Of a stretch of 64,000 nucleotides of DNA, positions 1-9,557 are shown in pieces. A model generated the notes under the pieces. The model made no database searches. It was not told the DNA's origin and worked only from the letters and a program-made list of their open reading frames with translations. Location: assembly GCF_002699205.1 (NCBI RefSeq), contig NZ_PABT01000014.1:496001-560000 (forward strand), written 5' to 3'. This DNA comes from Allomuricauda sp. Its GTDB lineage: Bacteria; Bacteroidota; Bacteroidia; Flavobacteriales; Flavobacteriaceae. Made by a program: the position numbers and the translations under genes. Each line of letters starts with the position of its first letter. The first letter of the stretch is position 1.

Positions 1-628
1 CGCTCCAATCAAAATAATCACGGAACTTCTGGGCTTTTTCATCATCCTTTTTGGTTTTGACCACTTTGGTGGTTATGATAGCATGACGCTCCAATTGACC
101 TCGCAGTTGGTTACGAATATCCGTGCGTTCATTGATCCATTCGGCAATAATGTGTCGAGCCCCTTCGAGTGCATCATCTTCGTTGACCACATCCTTGCCC
201 AAATATTTGGAAGCGATAAACTCGATTTCATCGCTGCGTTGTGCCATAATGATCTTGGCCAAAGGCTCCAGACCATTTTTACGAGCGGTTTCAGCTTTGG
301 TTTTTTTGCTTTTCTTGAACGGGAGATAGAGGTCTTCCAAACTGGTAAGATCACTACAGTTCGAAAATTTAGTTTTCAGTTCGGGAGTGAGCAAACCCTG
401 TTCCTCGACCGCTTTTATAATGGCAGCTTTTCTTTTTTCCAGTGCCTCAAACTGGGTTTTGTACTGTACAATGGCACCAATTTGAACCTCGTCCAGATTA
501 CCGGTGCGCTCTTTTCTATATCTAGAAATAAAGGGAACCGTACAATCTTCATTCAAAAGGGCCACGGTATTTTCCACGCTTTTTTCAGGAAGCTGGGTAT
601 GGCGAACAATGTAGGGGACAAGTTGCAT
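1..628 (-). CDS. tex: Tex-family RNA-binding transcription accessory protein (partial, N-terminal part)
   Basis: Reading the minus strand from the ATG at 628 gives 209 open codons running off the left edge. The start MQLVPYIVRHTQLPEKSV and the stretch PFISRYRKERTGNLDEVQI are the Tex N-terminal helical signature. LEDLYLPFKKSKKTKAETAR, the usual Tex motif, follows near residue 100. Full-length Tex is about 700-780 residues with YqgF-like and C-terminal S1 domains, which lie outside the window. Tex proteins bind nucleic acid and influence transcription and cold or stress growth. The gene lies downstream of metG on the same strand after an 85-base gap. Identification is firm; only the C-terminal domains are unseen. 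Confidence 0.9.
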   Translation of the reverse strand, partial: MQLVPYIVRHTQLPEKSVENTVALLNEDCTVPFISRYRKERTGNLDEVQIGAIVQYKTQFEALEKRKAAIIKAVEEQGLLTPELKTKFSNCSDLTSLEDLYLPFKKSKKTKAETARKNGLEPLAKIIMAQRSDEIEFIASKYLGKDVVNEDDALEGARHIIAEWINERTDIRNQLRGQLERHAIITTKVVKTKKDDEKAQKFRDYFDWS

Positions 629-713
629 TTCTTTTAGAATTTAAAGTAGGTATAGTGCTTTTTGATGTGGCTGAAATGCCACAAAAAAGTACATATTTGG
701 GTTATACTGGAAT

Positions 714-2795
714 TTAATTGATAGTCTCCCCATTCTCGACCCCATCCTCATCTGGGTTGACAAAAACGAGTTTTCCTTCCTTGTTCTCCGTCATCAAAAT
801 CATTCCCTCGCTTTCCACACCTCGTAGTTTTCGTGGTGCCAAATTCACCAAAACGGTCACTTTTTTGCCAACAATGTCTTCAGGCTTAAAGCTTTCGGCA
901 ATTCCGGAAACAATGGTTCGGGTATCCAATCCAGTATCCACTTTCAATACCAATAGTTTGTTGGCCTTCGGCATTTTTTCAGCTTCGATGATGGTTCCCA
1001 CGCGCATATCGAGTTTGGAGAAATCATCAAAAGTGATGGTATCTTTTTGTGGGGCAACTTCTTTTTCCATTTGGGCATTGACTTTTTTAGTGGCTTCCAA
1101 CTTGTCCAGTTGTTGCTGAATTTCTTTGTCCTCAATTTTTCTGAAGAGCAGTTCGCTTTTATTGATGGTGTGCCCTACAGGAAGCAAAGTCTCTTTTGAA
1201 CTGACATCGTCCCACGCAATAGATTTCCCACCTTCGTCTGAAATGACATTGAGAATCCCTTTCAATTTCTTTGAAGTAAACGGCAAAAAGGGCTCACTGA
1301 GCACTGCCAATCCAGTCGCAATTTGAAGCGCTACGTACATGATGGTCTTTACCCGATCTTCATCGGTCTTGATCAATTTCCATGGTTCGGCATCAGCAAG
1401 ATATTTGTTCCCTAAACGAGCCAAGTTCATCAACTCTTGGCTTCCTTCGCGGAATCGGTACCGTTCCAGTGAATTGGACAGTATTTCGGGGTAGCCCTTT
1501 AGGGCTTTTAAAGTTTCCAGATCGGTTTCGGTAAATTCGCCCGGAGCAGGAACTACACCATTATAGTATTTATGGGTCAATACGGTCACGCGATTAACAA
1601 AATTCCCAAAAATGGCCACCAACTCGTTATTGTTCCTAGCTTGAAAATCTTTCCAAGTAAAATCGTTATCCTTGGTCTCCGGAGCGTTTGCAGTTAAGGT
1701 ATAGCGAAGAACATCTTGCATATCCGGAAATTCTTCCAAATACTCGTGCAACCAAACGGCCCAGTTTTTTGATGTGGAAAGTTTGTTGCCTTCCAGGTTG
1801 AGAAACTCATTGGCGGGAACATTGTCCGGTAAAACAAATTCACCATGTGCTTTTAACATACAGGGGAAGATGATACAGTGAAATACAATGTTGTCCTTCC
1901 CTATAAAGTGCACCAATTTGGTGTCCTTGTCCTTCCAATAGGGTTCCCAATCCTTTCCTTCACGTTCTGCCCATTCTTTTGTGGAAGAGATATAACCGAT
2001 GGGTGCATCGAACCATACATAAAGTACTTTTCCTTCTCCTCCTTCCACGGGAACGGGAATTCCCCAGTCCAAATCGCGGGTTACGGCACGGGGTTTTAGG
2101 CCTTCATCAATCCAAGATTTACATTGGCCGTACACATTGGGTTTCCAATCTGCCTTATGCCCTTCCAGTATCCATTCTTTAAGAAAACCTTCATAGCGGT
2201 CCAAGGGCAAAAACCAATGTTTGGTCTTTTTTAAGGATGGAACCGTACCTGTTATGGTTGATTTGGGATTTATTAAATCTGTTGCGTTGAGCGATGACCC
2301 ACAGTTTTCACATTGGTCCCCATAGGCTTCTTCGTGTCCACATCTGGGGCAAGTTCCAATAACAAACCTGTCCGCTAAAAACTGTTTGGCTTCATCATCA
2401 TACAATTGTTCGGTCTCTTCTTCAATAAAATCCCCTTGCTCGTACATTTTTTTGAAAAATTCCGAGGCAGTATCATGATGGACCTGTGCTGATGTTCTCG
2501 AATAATTATCAAAAGAGATTCCAAAATCAGCAAATGATTTTTTGATGATTCCATGATATTTATCGATTATTTCCTTGGGCGTGACACCTTCTTTTTTGGC
2601 CTTCATGGAGATGGCCACACCATGTTCGTCACTTCCACAAACAAAAGCTACGTCGTTTCCTTTTAAGCGTAAATAACGGGAATAAATGTCCGCAGGAACA
2701 TAAACGCCGGCTAAATGTCCAATATGAATGGGACCATTGGTGTATGGTAGTGCTGCGGTAATCGTGTACCTTGAGGGTGATGTATCTTGAGCCAT
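714..2795 (-). CDS. metG: Methionine--tRNA ligase
   Basis: This 693-residue class I aminoacyl-tRNA synthetase charges tRNA-Met in the cytoplasm. Near residue 20 it has the HIGH-type motif (PIHIGHLAG). Cys pairs CPRC and CENC near residues 150-165 form the zinc knuckle, and the KMSKS equivalent is KLSTS near residue 340. The C-terminal 110 residues, beginning [18 protein letters not shown], are the OB-fold tRNA-binding domain that dimerises MetG in many bacteria. The length matches the long two-domain form. The ATG at 2795 lies 20 bases below a TATTTTTG promoter element, which supports the start. Neighbours are tex downstream and the DUF1501 gene upstream. Confidence 0.97.
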   Translation of the reverse strand: MAQDTSPSRYTITAALPYTNGPIHIGHLAGVYVPADIYSRYLRLKGNDVAFVCGSDEHGVAISMKAKKEGVTPKEIIDKYHGIIKKSFADFGISFDNYSRTSAQVHHDTASEFFKKMYEQGDFIEEETEQLYDDEAKQFLADRFVIGTCPRCGHEEAYGDQCENCGSSLNATDLINPKSTITGTVPSLKKTKHWFLPLDRYEGFLKEWILEGHKADWKPNVYGQCKSWIDEGLKPRAVTRDLDWGIPVPVEGGEGKVLYVWFDAPIGYISSTKEWAEREGKDWEPYWKDKDTKLVHFIGKDNIVFHCIIFPCMLKAHGEFVLPDNVPANEFLNLEGNKLSTSKNWAVWLHEYLEEFPDMQDVLRYTLTANAPETKDNDFTWKDFQARNNNELVAIFGNFVNRVTVLTHKYYNGVVPAPGEFTETDLETLKALKGYPEILSNSLERYRFREGSQELMNLARLGNKYLADAEPWKLIKTDEDRVKTIMYVALQIATGLAVLSEPFLPFTSKKLKGILNVISDEGGKSIAWDDVSSKETLLPVGHTINKSELLFRKIEDKEIQQQLDKLEATKKVNAQMEKEVAPQKDTITFDDFSKLDMRVGTIIEAEKMPKANKLLVLKVDTGLDTRTIVSGIAESFKPEDIVGKKVTVLVNLAPRKLRGVESEGMILMTENKEGKLVFVNPDEDGVENGETIN

Positions 2796-2814
2796 GTAAA
2801 TTTCTAATTAGGCC

Positions 2815-2822
2815 CAAAAATA
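2815..2822 (-). promoter_or_regulatory. Promoter -7 element of metG
   Basis: The minus strand reads TATTTTTG here, a full match to the Bacteroidota -7 consensus TAnnTTTG, 20 bases before the metG ATG. The -33 element is weak (TTA at about 21 bases upstream). Confidence 0.6.
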
Positions 2823-2840
2823 CTGATTTTAATGGGATGG

Positions 2841-2906
2841 ACATAATAAAGAAAGCCTCCAAAAATGCGACCCTATTTGGGGTGAGGGGTGCATTATCGA
2901 AGGCTT
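2841..2906 (-). terminator. Intrinsic terminator after the DUF1800-DUF1501 operon
   Basis: On the minus strand AAGCCT (2906-2901) pairs with AGGCTT (2858-2853), with a further AATGC/GCATT inner pairing, giving a long imperfect hairpin followed by TCTTTATTAT. It lies just past the DUF1501 stop (2937) and ahead of the metG promoter. Confidence 0.6.
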
Positions 2907-2936
2907 CTTGAAAAGGGGTTATATTGTTCCGTTTGT

Positions 2937-4652
2937 TTATGAGATCATTATTGATTTGCTCATTTTTTTATCACCGACGGAAATCCGATATATATATTTT
3001 CCTGTGGATAGGCTATCGCGCATTTGTTCACGGATGTTAATGTCCAATTCGCCTTCCAACATTATTTGGTTGTAAAGGGTGCCTACGCGTTGTCCCAAAA
3101 TATTGAAGAGTTCAATATCCACATGAGCGGAGACTGGCATTTCCAAGTGGATGTGGGGCGCACTGGATTGTGGATAGTATGGTGTGTGTACAATGCCGTC
3201 CAACATATCAATATTGGGGTCATTGGGGTCTTGGCTTGGAGGTGTTTCTGGCAAAATGGGTGGGTCGTTGTCCATTGCAATATCGTCAAAGGTCTCCCCA
3301 CTACAGTTAAAACCAAGGTCTATGGCTTTGTATTGGTACCCCAATAAATGTTGTTCCACGGACTCTCTTGGAACGCAAAGCCATTCGGCCAATACGGTGC
3401 CGTAAAGATCTCTAAAATCCATGGTGTATTCCAAGTTGCCCCTGTTGTTGGGTTCGTCCAAGGATGGGTGCTCCCCTACAAATGCACTTCCACTCAATCC
3501 TGATCCAAAAAATAGGGTTGGGGCTGCCTTTCCATGATCGGTACCATTGGAACCATTTTCAAAAATTCTTCTGCCAAATTCCGAGAAGGTCATGCTCAAT
3601 ACTTTGTCATCTTGTTCTGTGAAGGCAAGATCCTCGTAGAAATTATTGATGGCAACGGATAGATTGGACATTAAACGTTCATGTACTTCAGGTTGGTTAC
3701 CATGGGTATCAAACCCTCCCAAGGAAATCATATAGACTTTGGTGCCCAAGTTTCCTTTGATCAGACGAGCCAAAAGTGCCAATTGTCTTGCAAAACCATT
3801 GTCTTGGTACTCCACTTGGTTTTGACCGGCCATATAAGCATCGTGAATGATTCCTGCATATTCATAAGTGGTATTGGCAACACCCCTTAGAAACCTAAGT
3901 TGGTCACCGTACATACAATTATCAAATGGGGTGTCCGCATCAACGTCGTAAAAAAGGCCTGTTTGCGCAATTTGTTCCAACTGATCCACATTATTGGTCA
4001 CGAAGGCATAGTTGGTTTCTTCTCCTTGGAAGACCAAGTTGGACAAGTTTCCAATCTGGATGGCGGCCGGTGAAGCTGGCGGATTAATTAGATAATCGGG
4101 GTAAAGTTCTTCAAAATGCCTGCCCATCCAGCCTGTGGGCTCCCCGCTGAAACCTGTGGTATTTAAATCTGTGTTTGCAAAAATATCCGATCCGGTAAAA
4201 TGGGATAGACTTTGGTTTTCGTAGCCTACTCCGTGTACGGCCTTAAACTGTCCGTCGCCCCAAAGGGGTTCTAGGGCACTCATATAGGTGGGTACCCCGA
4301 AATCATCAGTAAGTTTCAGGACCTTGCTCTCTGGAATGTAGATGTTTGGCCTTGCATTAGCATAAGTATCATATTGTTGTATGGGAATCACGGTACTGAG
4401 TCCGTCATTTCCACCTGATAGTCGAATCAAGATTAAAATATTGTCGGTTTCGGCCGCGGCAACGGCTGCTGTAAGCGGTGATGGGGCAGAGGCCGAAATT
4501 ATATGACTTCCCAAAAACATGGAACCGGAACCGGCAATGCCCAAGGCTTGGACAAAGGATCGTCTGCTCCATTTTTTGTGTTCCAAATCATGCCCTTCGT
4601 GTTCAAGGCCTTTGTATGGTGATGTATCGTGGGTGTGGTGATTGTCGCACAT
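2937..4652 (-). CDS. DUF1501 domain secreted protein with T9SS type A sorting tail
   Basis: This is a 571-residue DUF1501 protein from the start at 4652. The N-terminus is His/Asp-rich (MCDNHHTHDTS) and carries RRSFVQALGIAGSG, a twin-arginine-like signal typical of this family. The body has the family motifs LIRLSGGNDGLSTVIP and SLGGFDTHGNQ, and the conserved EFGRRIFENGSNGTDHGKA segment. DUF1501 members are sulfatase-like hydrolase relatives of unknown substrate. The C-terminal roughly 80 residues (YRISVGDKKMSKSIMIS at the end) are a T9SS type A sorting tail. An upstream in-frame start at 4847 would lie deep inside the DUF1800 gene, so 4652, 10 bases after that gene's stop, is preferred. It is co-transcribed with DUF1800, a conserved pairing. 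Confidence 0.88.
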   Translation of the reverse strand: MCDNHHTHDTSPYKGLEHEGHDLEHKKWSRRSFVQALGIAGSGSMFLGSHIISASAPSPLTAAVAAAETDNILILIRLSGGNDGLSTVIPIQQYDTYANARPNIYIPESKVLKLTDDFGVPTYMSALEPLWGDGQFKAVHGVGYENQSLSHFTGSDIFANTDLNTTGFSGEPTGWMGRHFEELYPDYLINPPASPAAIQIGNLSNLVFQGEETNYAFVTNNVDQLEQIAQTGLFYDVDADTPFDNCMYGDQLRFLRGVANTTYEYAGIIHDAYMAGQNQVEYQDNGFARQLALLARLIKGNLGTKVYMISLGGFDTHGNQPEVHERLMSNLSVAINNFYEDLAFTEQDDKVLSMTFSEFGRRIFENGSNGTDHGKAAPTLFFGSGLSGSAFVGEHPSLDEPNNRGNLEYTMDFRDLYGTVLAEWLCVPRESVEQHLLGYQYKAIDLGFNCSGETFDDIAMDNDPPILPETPPSQDPNDPNIDMLDGIVHTPYYPQSSAPHIHLEMPVSAHVDIELFNILGQRVGTLYNQIMLEGELDINIREQMRDSLSTGKYIYRISVGDKKMSKSIMIS

Positions 4653-4662
4653 GGTATTGGGG

Positions 4663-6174
4663 TTATTTAAGTTGAAATTCGGGTTCTCTGGATAGGTGAC
4701 GTAATAAAACATAGACTTGGGTCGGAACTTCCATACTGGATGAAAGAACCCACCATCCGCTACCACCGGGAATATAATCTGAAGAGTAATATTCCTCGGG
4801 CACATCATCAATTTTGAAGGCATCCATAGCCTTTTCAAAATCAGCATCCGTCAAAAGACCCTTTGGTGTAAACTTGTTCACCAATGCCGTAACCACTATT
4901 TCTGGATTACTGGTATTACTGTTGGCCGCCCCGACCGCGTTCATGGCCAAGGTTCGGAACTGCTCTGGGTCATCTTGAAAAAAACGATCAATGAAAACTT
5001 CCATGGTCAACCATCGGCCAATCATGGAATTTGTATTGATCCATTGCCGATCACGTTGCCAGCCTTCTACCTCTGGAGGCTGAAAAAACTCTTGCCCGAT
5101 CAAGGTGCAGGAATCGATCATATTTATTACCGTTCCATCATCGTAGGAGAAACCTGTTTCTTTCAAAAAGTTAAAGTATAGATCGGCAGGACTTTTAATA
5201 ATTACTCCTATAGCTGTTTCATCAAAAAAGTGTTGACTTTTAAATAGCTGTCGCAGCACCGGTGCAATTTCAAAACCACTGCTTACAAAAGTTTGGGCCA
5301 AACCATCTATTATCTGGGGGGCGTTTCCGCCACTTTCATCGGTTGAATCGGGATGGACAAAAAACTCATAAAGTTTTTTGCAGATAAACCAGCCGATTTC
5401 ATTCGCTCTTTCGTTGAACAGGATATCGATAACATCATCGTAGCCCCAATTACCGGTTTGTCCAAATATGGTTTTGTCATCTGTATTAAAATCATCTGGG
5501 TTAAAGGTGACCTGGGTACAACCCTCTTCACCCCTTTCGGTATATCCGGATATGGCTTTTGCTGTTTCAACGATATCTTCTTCCGTGTAATTGTTTCCTT
5601 CCCCCAAGGTAAACAGCTCATACAGCTCACGTGCATAGTTCTCGTTGGGATTGTTTCCGCGGTTGCGTACACCATCCAAATAATATAACATAGCGCTGGT
5701 TAGCCCAATCTCACTGGTAAAGGTTTTAAAATTACCCAAGGCATTGCGCTGCAAACAATTGATATAGTAAAATAAAAATTGTGGGCAATTATAGGTCTCC
5801 AATTGGGTGACAAAGTGATTGCTCCAAAAAAAGCTCATCCTATCCAACAATCCATTGTCTATCAAGGCATTGCCGTAAGTAGTGGTAAATTCTTCTATCT
5901 GGGCTCTTCGCAATTGACCGGCCAGGTCATCATCATCTGGATAATCGGCATTGGTCCAATCCGCCCATTCCGGTGTGGGTATGACAGGTGTGGCCAGAGC
6001 TTGATCCACTAAATTGTCGACGAGGTTGGTCGCTGTTTGTCCAACAGCTGCATTAATGGTTTGTACAGAGGCACTAAAACCTAGCCTTCGATACAAGTGG
6101 GCCGCACGCAACTCATCCAAAGGAGTAGTGTATGGCGCCAAGGTTGAGGAATTACAATTGATAAAGTACTCCAT
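4663..6174 (-). CDS. DUF1800 domain-containing protein
   Basis: This 503-residue protein matches the DUF1800 pattern. An N-terminal RAAHLYRRLGFSAS segment sits near residue 25. RMSFFWSNHFVT follows at about 115, then NENYARELYELFTLGEG near 185, the most conserved family motif, and VEGWQRDRQWINT near 375. DUF1800 proteins are almost always encoded just ahead of a DUF1501 partner, as here (10-base gap), and the pair is thought to act outside the cytoplasm. No clear signal peptide is visible at the N-terminus, which is unusual next to an exported partner. The function is unknown. Confidence 0.88.
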   Translation of the reverse strand: MEYFINCNSSTLAPYTTPLDELRAAHLYRRLGFSASVQTINAAVGQTATNLVDNLVDQALATPVIPTPEWADWTNADYPDDDDLAGQLRRAQIEEFTTTYGNALIDNGLLDRMSFFWSNHFVTQLETYNCPQFLFYYINCLQRNALGNFKTFTSEIGLTSAMLYYLDGVRNRGNNPNENYARELYELFTLGEGNNYTEEDIVETAKAISGYTERGEEGCTQVTFNPDDFNTDDKTIFGQTGNWGYDDVIDILFNERANEIGWFICKKLYEFFVHPDSTDESGGNAPQIIDGLAQTFVSSGFEIAPVLRQLFKSQHFFDETAIGVIIKSPADLYFNFLKETGFSYDDGTVINMIDSCTLIGQEFFQPPEVEGWQRDRQWINTNSMIGRWLTMEVFIDRFFQDDPEQFRTLAMNAVGAANSNTSNPEIVVTALVNKFTPKGLLTDADFEKAMDAFKIDDVPEEYYSSDYIPGGSGWWVLSSSMEVPTQVYVLLRHLSREPEFQLK

Positions 6175-6343
6175 AGCAATGTCTGGCGTTTATTAAGTAC
6201 ATAGTTTTGGGGTAACTATATGTTTATGCTAGTGTTGGGTGTGGTTCAATTGAGCCAACAAATTACAATCTTAACGCACTAAAGTCCATGAACGACCAAA
6301 TTTTTCGATGAAATGCATATTTTTTTTGATTTTTACAAATTAT

Positions 6344-6703
6344 ATGGGGAATCACAACCAATTTGGGGAACTCGGAGAGCAAAAAGCAGTTGCATTTTTG
6401 AGAGGTAAGGGATATACAATACTTGAACGTAATTATCGCTACCTCAAAGCTGAAGTGGACATCATCGCGCAGAAAGAGGATCTCTTGGCCATAGTTGAGG
6501 TAAAGTCTAGGAATACGGGGTTTTTAGAAGGTATTTCAGATGCAATCTCGCCAAAAAAAATAAAACTATTGACCATGGCGGCCAACCATTATGTTGAAGA
6601 AATGGATAGCGATGTTGAGGTTAGATTTGATGTAATTACCGTTATAAAAAAAGGGCATAAATTTGAGATTGAACACTTTGAAAACGCATTTTATCATTTT
6701 TAA
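6344..6703 (+). CDS. YraN/UPF0102 family endonuclease-like protein
   Basis: This 119-residue protein begins MGNHNQFGELGEQKAVAFL, the standard YraN N-terminus, followed by GYTILERNYRYLKAEVDIIA and VEVKSRNT. The E-x-D...VEVK pattern is the restriction-endonuclease-like (PD-(D/E)XK) core of UPF0102. An ATG 12 codons earlier (6308) would add a hydrophobic extension not found in the family, so 6344 is preferred. The gene is divergent from DUF1800 and upstream of the ACT-like gene, which has its own promoter directly after the stop codon. The physiological role is not established. Confidence 0.9.
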   Translation: MGNHNQFGELGEQKAVAFLRGKGYTILERNYRYLKAEVDIIAQKEDLLAIVEVKSRNTGFLEGISDAISPKKIKLLTMAANHYVEEMDSDVEVRFDVITVIKKGHKFEIEHFENAFYHF

Positions 6704-6706
6704 CCA

Positions 6707-6738
6707 TTTGTTTGTTTTGTAACAATATGTTATTTTTG
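6707..6738 (+). promoter_or_regulatory. Promoter of the ACT-like gene
   Basis: TTTG at 6707-6710 is followed by 20 bases and TATTTTTG at 6731-6738, matching the Bacteroidota sigma-ABfr promoter. It begins 4 bases after the YraN stop, and the ATG follows at 6758, so the leader would be about a dozen bases. Confidence 0.75.
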
Positions 6739-6757
6739 TGCAAAAACCAACCAAAAA

Positions 6758-7417
6758 ATGAAAACGATATCCGCAGTTGTTGAACATTATATCAAGAAAA
6801 AACCTTTTTTGCAAACAGCTTTGGCACAGGGTATTATTAATCTAACATCCTTGTCCAGACAGATAAAACCGGAGATTGCCGAGGAACTCGGTAAAGATGT
6901 GAAAGATGGTGCCATTGTGATGGCGCTAAAGCGTCTTTCCGATGATTTGGAGTTTCGGGCTACCCACAAAATCGTGAAAGTTCTCAAAAACATCGGGGAG
7001 ATCACGGTGCGTTCCAACCTGACAGATTACACCTTTTTGGCTTCGGATACCATATTGCAGCAACAAGCTAGATTGTTGGAGGAGGTGAACGCCAACCAAG
7101 ATGTTTTTTATACCTCTTCACGGGGTGTCAACGAGATCAATATTGTGATCAGTAATGTAATGGACGGTGTTGTGGAAAAGTATTTTAAAATGGAACGTTG
7201 TACCCAAAAGGCGGAAGGACTTTCTTCCATTACCGTAAAATTGCCTGCGGAAAATGTTTCGGTTCCAGGTATCTATTACTTCATTTTTCAGCGTTTGGCA
7301 TGGGAAGGTATTGTGCTGTACGAAGTAATCTCTACGACCAATGAGTTTACCATTTTGGTGAACGATGAACAAGTGGATGTCGCTTTCAAGACAATCAAGG
7401 ATTTAAAATCACTATAA
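6758..7417 (+). CDS. Uncharacterised ACT-domain-like protein (aspartate-kinase-like regulatory domain)
   Basis: This 219-residue soluble protein has no signal peptide or membrane segment. The N-terminal about 85 residues (LSRQIKPEIAEELGKDV, then VMALKRLSDDL) look like a small helical, winged-helix-like module. The C-terminal half (SITVKLPAENVSVPGIYYFIFQ...YEVISTTNEFTILV) has the alternating beta/alpha pattern of an ACT domain. Similar proteins in Bacteroidota are sometimes labelled aspartate kinase, but no kinase domain is present. Ligand and target are unknown. The gene is transcribed from its own good promoter and is probably monocistronic, or read with the following DUF3352 gene (72-base gap). 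Confidence 0.7.
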   Translation: MKTISAVVEHYIKKKPFLQTALAQGIINLTSLSRQIKPEIAEELGKDVKDGAIVMALKRLSDDLEFRATHKIVKVLKNIGEITVRSNLTDYTFLASDTILQQQARLLEEVNANQDVFYTSSRGVNEINIVISNVMDGVVEKYFKMERCTQKAEGLSSITVKLPAENVSVPGIYYFIFQRLAWEGIVLYEVISTTNEFTILVNDEQVDVAFKTIKDLKSL

Positions 7418-7446
7418 TCCAACATTCCTTTTTAGGTCTAAACTAA

Positions 7447-7464
7447 AACGAAATCTTATTCGTT
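7447..7464. repeat. Short inverted repeat in the leader of the DUF3352 gene
   Basis: AACGAA (7447-7452), a 6-base loop, then TTCGTT (7459-7464), ending 25 bases before the ATG at 7490. It could be an operator or an mRNA hairpin; there is no T-tract, so it is not a terminator. Confidence 0.3.
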
Positions 7465-7489
7465 CTAGAAAAAGACACTTTTTGGAAAA

Positions 7490-9469
7490 ATGACCAAAAA
7501 AAGGATTCTTTACGGTTTTCTGGGCCTGATTGTACTTTATTTGTGCTATCTGGCCTATATTTTTATACTCTCCCCCAGGACCAATCTACAGTCAATTTAT
7601 CTTATTCCGAAGGATGCGGTTTTCATCATTGAATCGGAACGGCCCGTGAAAAGTTGGGAAAAAATCAGTGGGAGCGAAGCTTGGCACCACCTAAAAAAGA
7701 ACGATTATTTTTCGGAACTCACGGAAAACATCCAAAAAGTGGATACCGTGTTCAATGAGAACCATAAGTTGTTCGAATTTTTTGATAACCGTTCACTTTT
7801 TATTTCCATCCACATGATATCTCCGAAGGAGTATGGAATTTTTTATGTGTTGGACCTTAAACGTATTGCCAAACTCCAATTGCTCAAAACTTATCTGAAC
7901 ACCTTGTTGGATGATGGTTATGTACTGAGCAAACGAATATACCACGAACACGAAATTTTAGAGGTGCACGACAGGGACACCAAGGAGACCATGTATCTGG
8001 CTTTTATCAAAAATCAATTGGTGGCCTCGTATACCCATACGCTGGTGGAGGCTTCCATAGATCAATACCGTGAGCCTGTATTGGGGAGGAATCTGAATTT
8101 TTTGGAAATCAATCAAAAAGTAGGTCACGAGGATTTGTTTCGTATGTATGTGCAGTACCATTATTTTGATGATTATATAAAACAATATACGGACAAACCT
8201 TCCGACTGGGTAAAGCGGGTGAGCGACAACTTCTTGTTCTCTGGTTTTTATTTTGATTTGGATGAAAACAGTACCCTGACGGCCAATGGGTATACCAATA
8301 TAAGCGCGGTAAACGAATATTATCTGGAAGCCCTTCAAAAATCTGGAACAGCCAAACGTTCCGTGCCCCAAATAGCACCAAAAAGCACTGCACTTTATAT
8401 AAGCTATGGGTTTGATAGCTTTTCTGAATTCTACGAAAATTTTGAAATGGTCCAGCAAAACGACCCAGAGCAGTTCGATACCTATCAAGAAGGCATAGCC
8501 AAGGTGGAAAAAGCCCTGAAAATAAATATCAAAGAGAATTTTGTGAGCTGGATTGGGGATGAGATCGCGGTACTTCAAATAAAATCGCACATCACAAAAG
8601 GGAAGAATGACATGGCCCTTGTGCTAAAGTCAAACAATCCAGAAGATGCCAAGACCAACTTGGACTTTGTGGTGGACCAGATCAGAAAGAAAACACCTGT
8701 GAAGTTCAAAGCGGTAAACTATAAGGAACATGAAATCAATTTCCTGTCCATCAAAGGTTTCTTCAAAATGTTGCTGGGCGGTAGGTTCAATGAATTTGAT
8801 AAACCCTATTTTACCCAAATTGACGATTATGTTGTTTTCAGTGACAACCCCAATACCCTAAAGGGTATGATAGACAAAGTCGTTGAGGGCGAAACCCTTG
8901 CCACTTCCGAATATTTTAAGAAGTTTGATGAAAAATTCCATTCGGAATCTACTGTGTTTGTTTACAGCAACGTTCCGTTATTGTATGATAATATGTATGC
9001 CCTGGCCGATGCCCCTACCAAGCAAAAGATGCGGAAGAACAGGGATTTTATCATTTGTTTTCCACAAGTAGGATTCCAATTGACCCCTGAAGATGATTTG
9101 TTCGAAAGTCGATTGGTTATGAATTATCAGGATGTGGAAGAAGTGAAGAAAGCCATCAATGTTCCAAAAAGCACGAACAAGACCACGCCGAAAACCCAGA
9201 CAACGGCATTGGAGGTAACCGATGCTGTTTTTGATCTGAGACCCATTTATCCAACCGATCTAAATGCCAAATCATATAGTAAGAAATATGCAAATGGGAA
9301 CATCATGTTTGAAGTTGAGCTAAAAGATGGTTTGAAACACGGGAGCTATGAGGCGTATTATCCCAATGGAACCCAAAAAATCCGTGGCCGCTTTCGAAAG
9401 GATGAGCAAGTGGGAACTTGGCGCTTCTATAACGAGGAAGGGGAGCAAGTACATAAAAAACGATTTTAG
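7490..9469 (+). CDS. DUF3352-like membrane-anchored protein with C-terminal MORN-type repeats
   Basis: This 659-residue protein has one N-terminal membrane segment (about residues 5-28, ILYGFLGLIVLYLCYLAYIF) and a long extracytoplasmic region. That region has the low-complexity-free alpha/beta pattern seen in DUF3352-type proteins. The last about 60 residues contain two MORN_2-like units (KYANGNIMFEVELKDGLKHG and YYPNGTQKIRGRF...GTWRFY). MORN_2 units are common at the ends of Bacteroidota cell-envelope proteins. No catalytic motif was recognised and the function is unknown. The stop codon overlaps the first bases of an inverted-repeat element. The DUF3352 assignment is by overall resemblance only. 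Confidence 0.6.
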   Translation: MTKKRILYGFLGLIVLYLCYLAYIFILSPRTNLQSIYLIPKDAVFIIESERPVKSWEKISGSEAWHHLKKNDYFSELTENIQKVDTVFNENHKLFEFFDNRSLFISIHMISPKEYGIFYVLDLKRIAKLQLLKTYLNTLLDDGYVLSKRIYHEHEILEVHDRDTKETMYLAFIKNQLVASYTHTLVEASIDQYREPVLGRNLNFLEINQKVGHEDLFRMYVQYHYFDDYIKQYTDKPSDWVKRVSDNFLFSGFYFDLDENSTLTANGYTNISAVNEYYLEALQKSGTAKRSVPQIAPKSTALYISYGFDSFSEFYENFEMVQQNDPEQFDTYQEGIAKVEKALKINIKENFVSWIGDEIAVLQIKSHITKGKNDMALVLKSNNPEDAKTNLDFVVDQIRKKTPVKFKAVNYKEHEINFLSIKGFFKMLLGGRFNEFDKPYFTQIDDYVVFSDNPNTLKGMIDKVVEGETLATSEYFKKFDEKFHSESTVFVYSNVPLLYDNMYALADAPTKQKMRKNRDFIICFPQVGFQLTPEDDLFESRLVMNYQDVEEVKKAINVPKSTNKTTPKTQTTALEVTDAVFDLRPIYPTDLNAKSYSKKYANGNIMFEVELKDGLKHGSYEAYYPNGTQKIRGRFRKDEQVGTWRFYNEEGEQVHKKRF

Positions 9470-9557
9470 ATTTCTCGTCGCTTCGCACTGTCGAAATGAC
9501 CGTAGTTGTTGAGGTGTCATTTCGAACGGATGTGTGATGTCTTTTTTGAGGAATTCT
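9468..9557. repeat. Inverted-repeat intergenic element (MITE/REP-like) between convergent genes
   Basis: This 90-base element fills the whole gap between the DUF3352 gene and mfd. Its ends are imperfect inverted repeats (AGATTTCTC left; GAGGAATTCT right, read inward as AGAATTCCTC). It has a perfect 10-base inner inverted repeat, TCGAAATGAC (9491-9500) and GTCATTTCGA (9516-9525). The termini overlap the stop codons of both flanking genes. The composition resembles the dispersed CGAAATGAC-containing repeats familiar from Flavobacteriia intergenic DNA. It may also serve as a bidirectional terminator. Confidence 0.6.

Noticed and set aside
659..688. Hairpin GTGGC-TGAAAT-GCCAC in the metG-tex gap as a terminator
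   Set aside because: T residues precede and A residues follow the stem on the plus strand, and the same holds on the minus strand, so no T-tract follows the stem in either direction. The A/T tracts simply lengthen the stem.
6758..7417. Calling the ACT-like gene an aspartate kinase
   Set aside because: No KFGG or other kinase motif is present; a true lysC is at 15339-16589.
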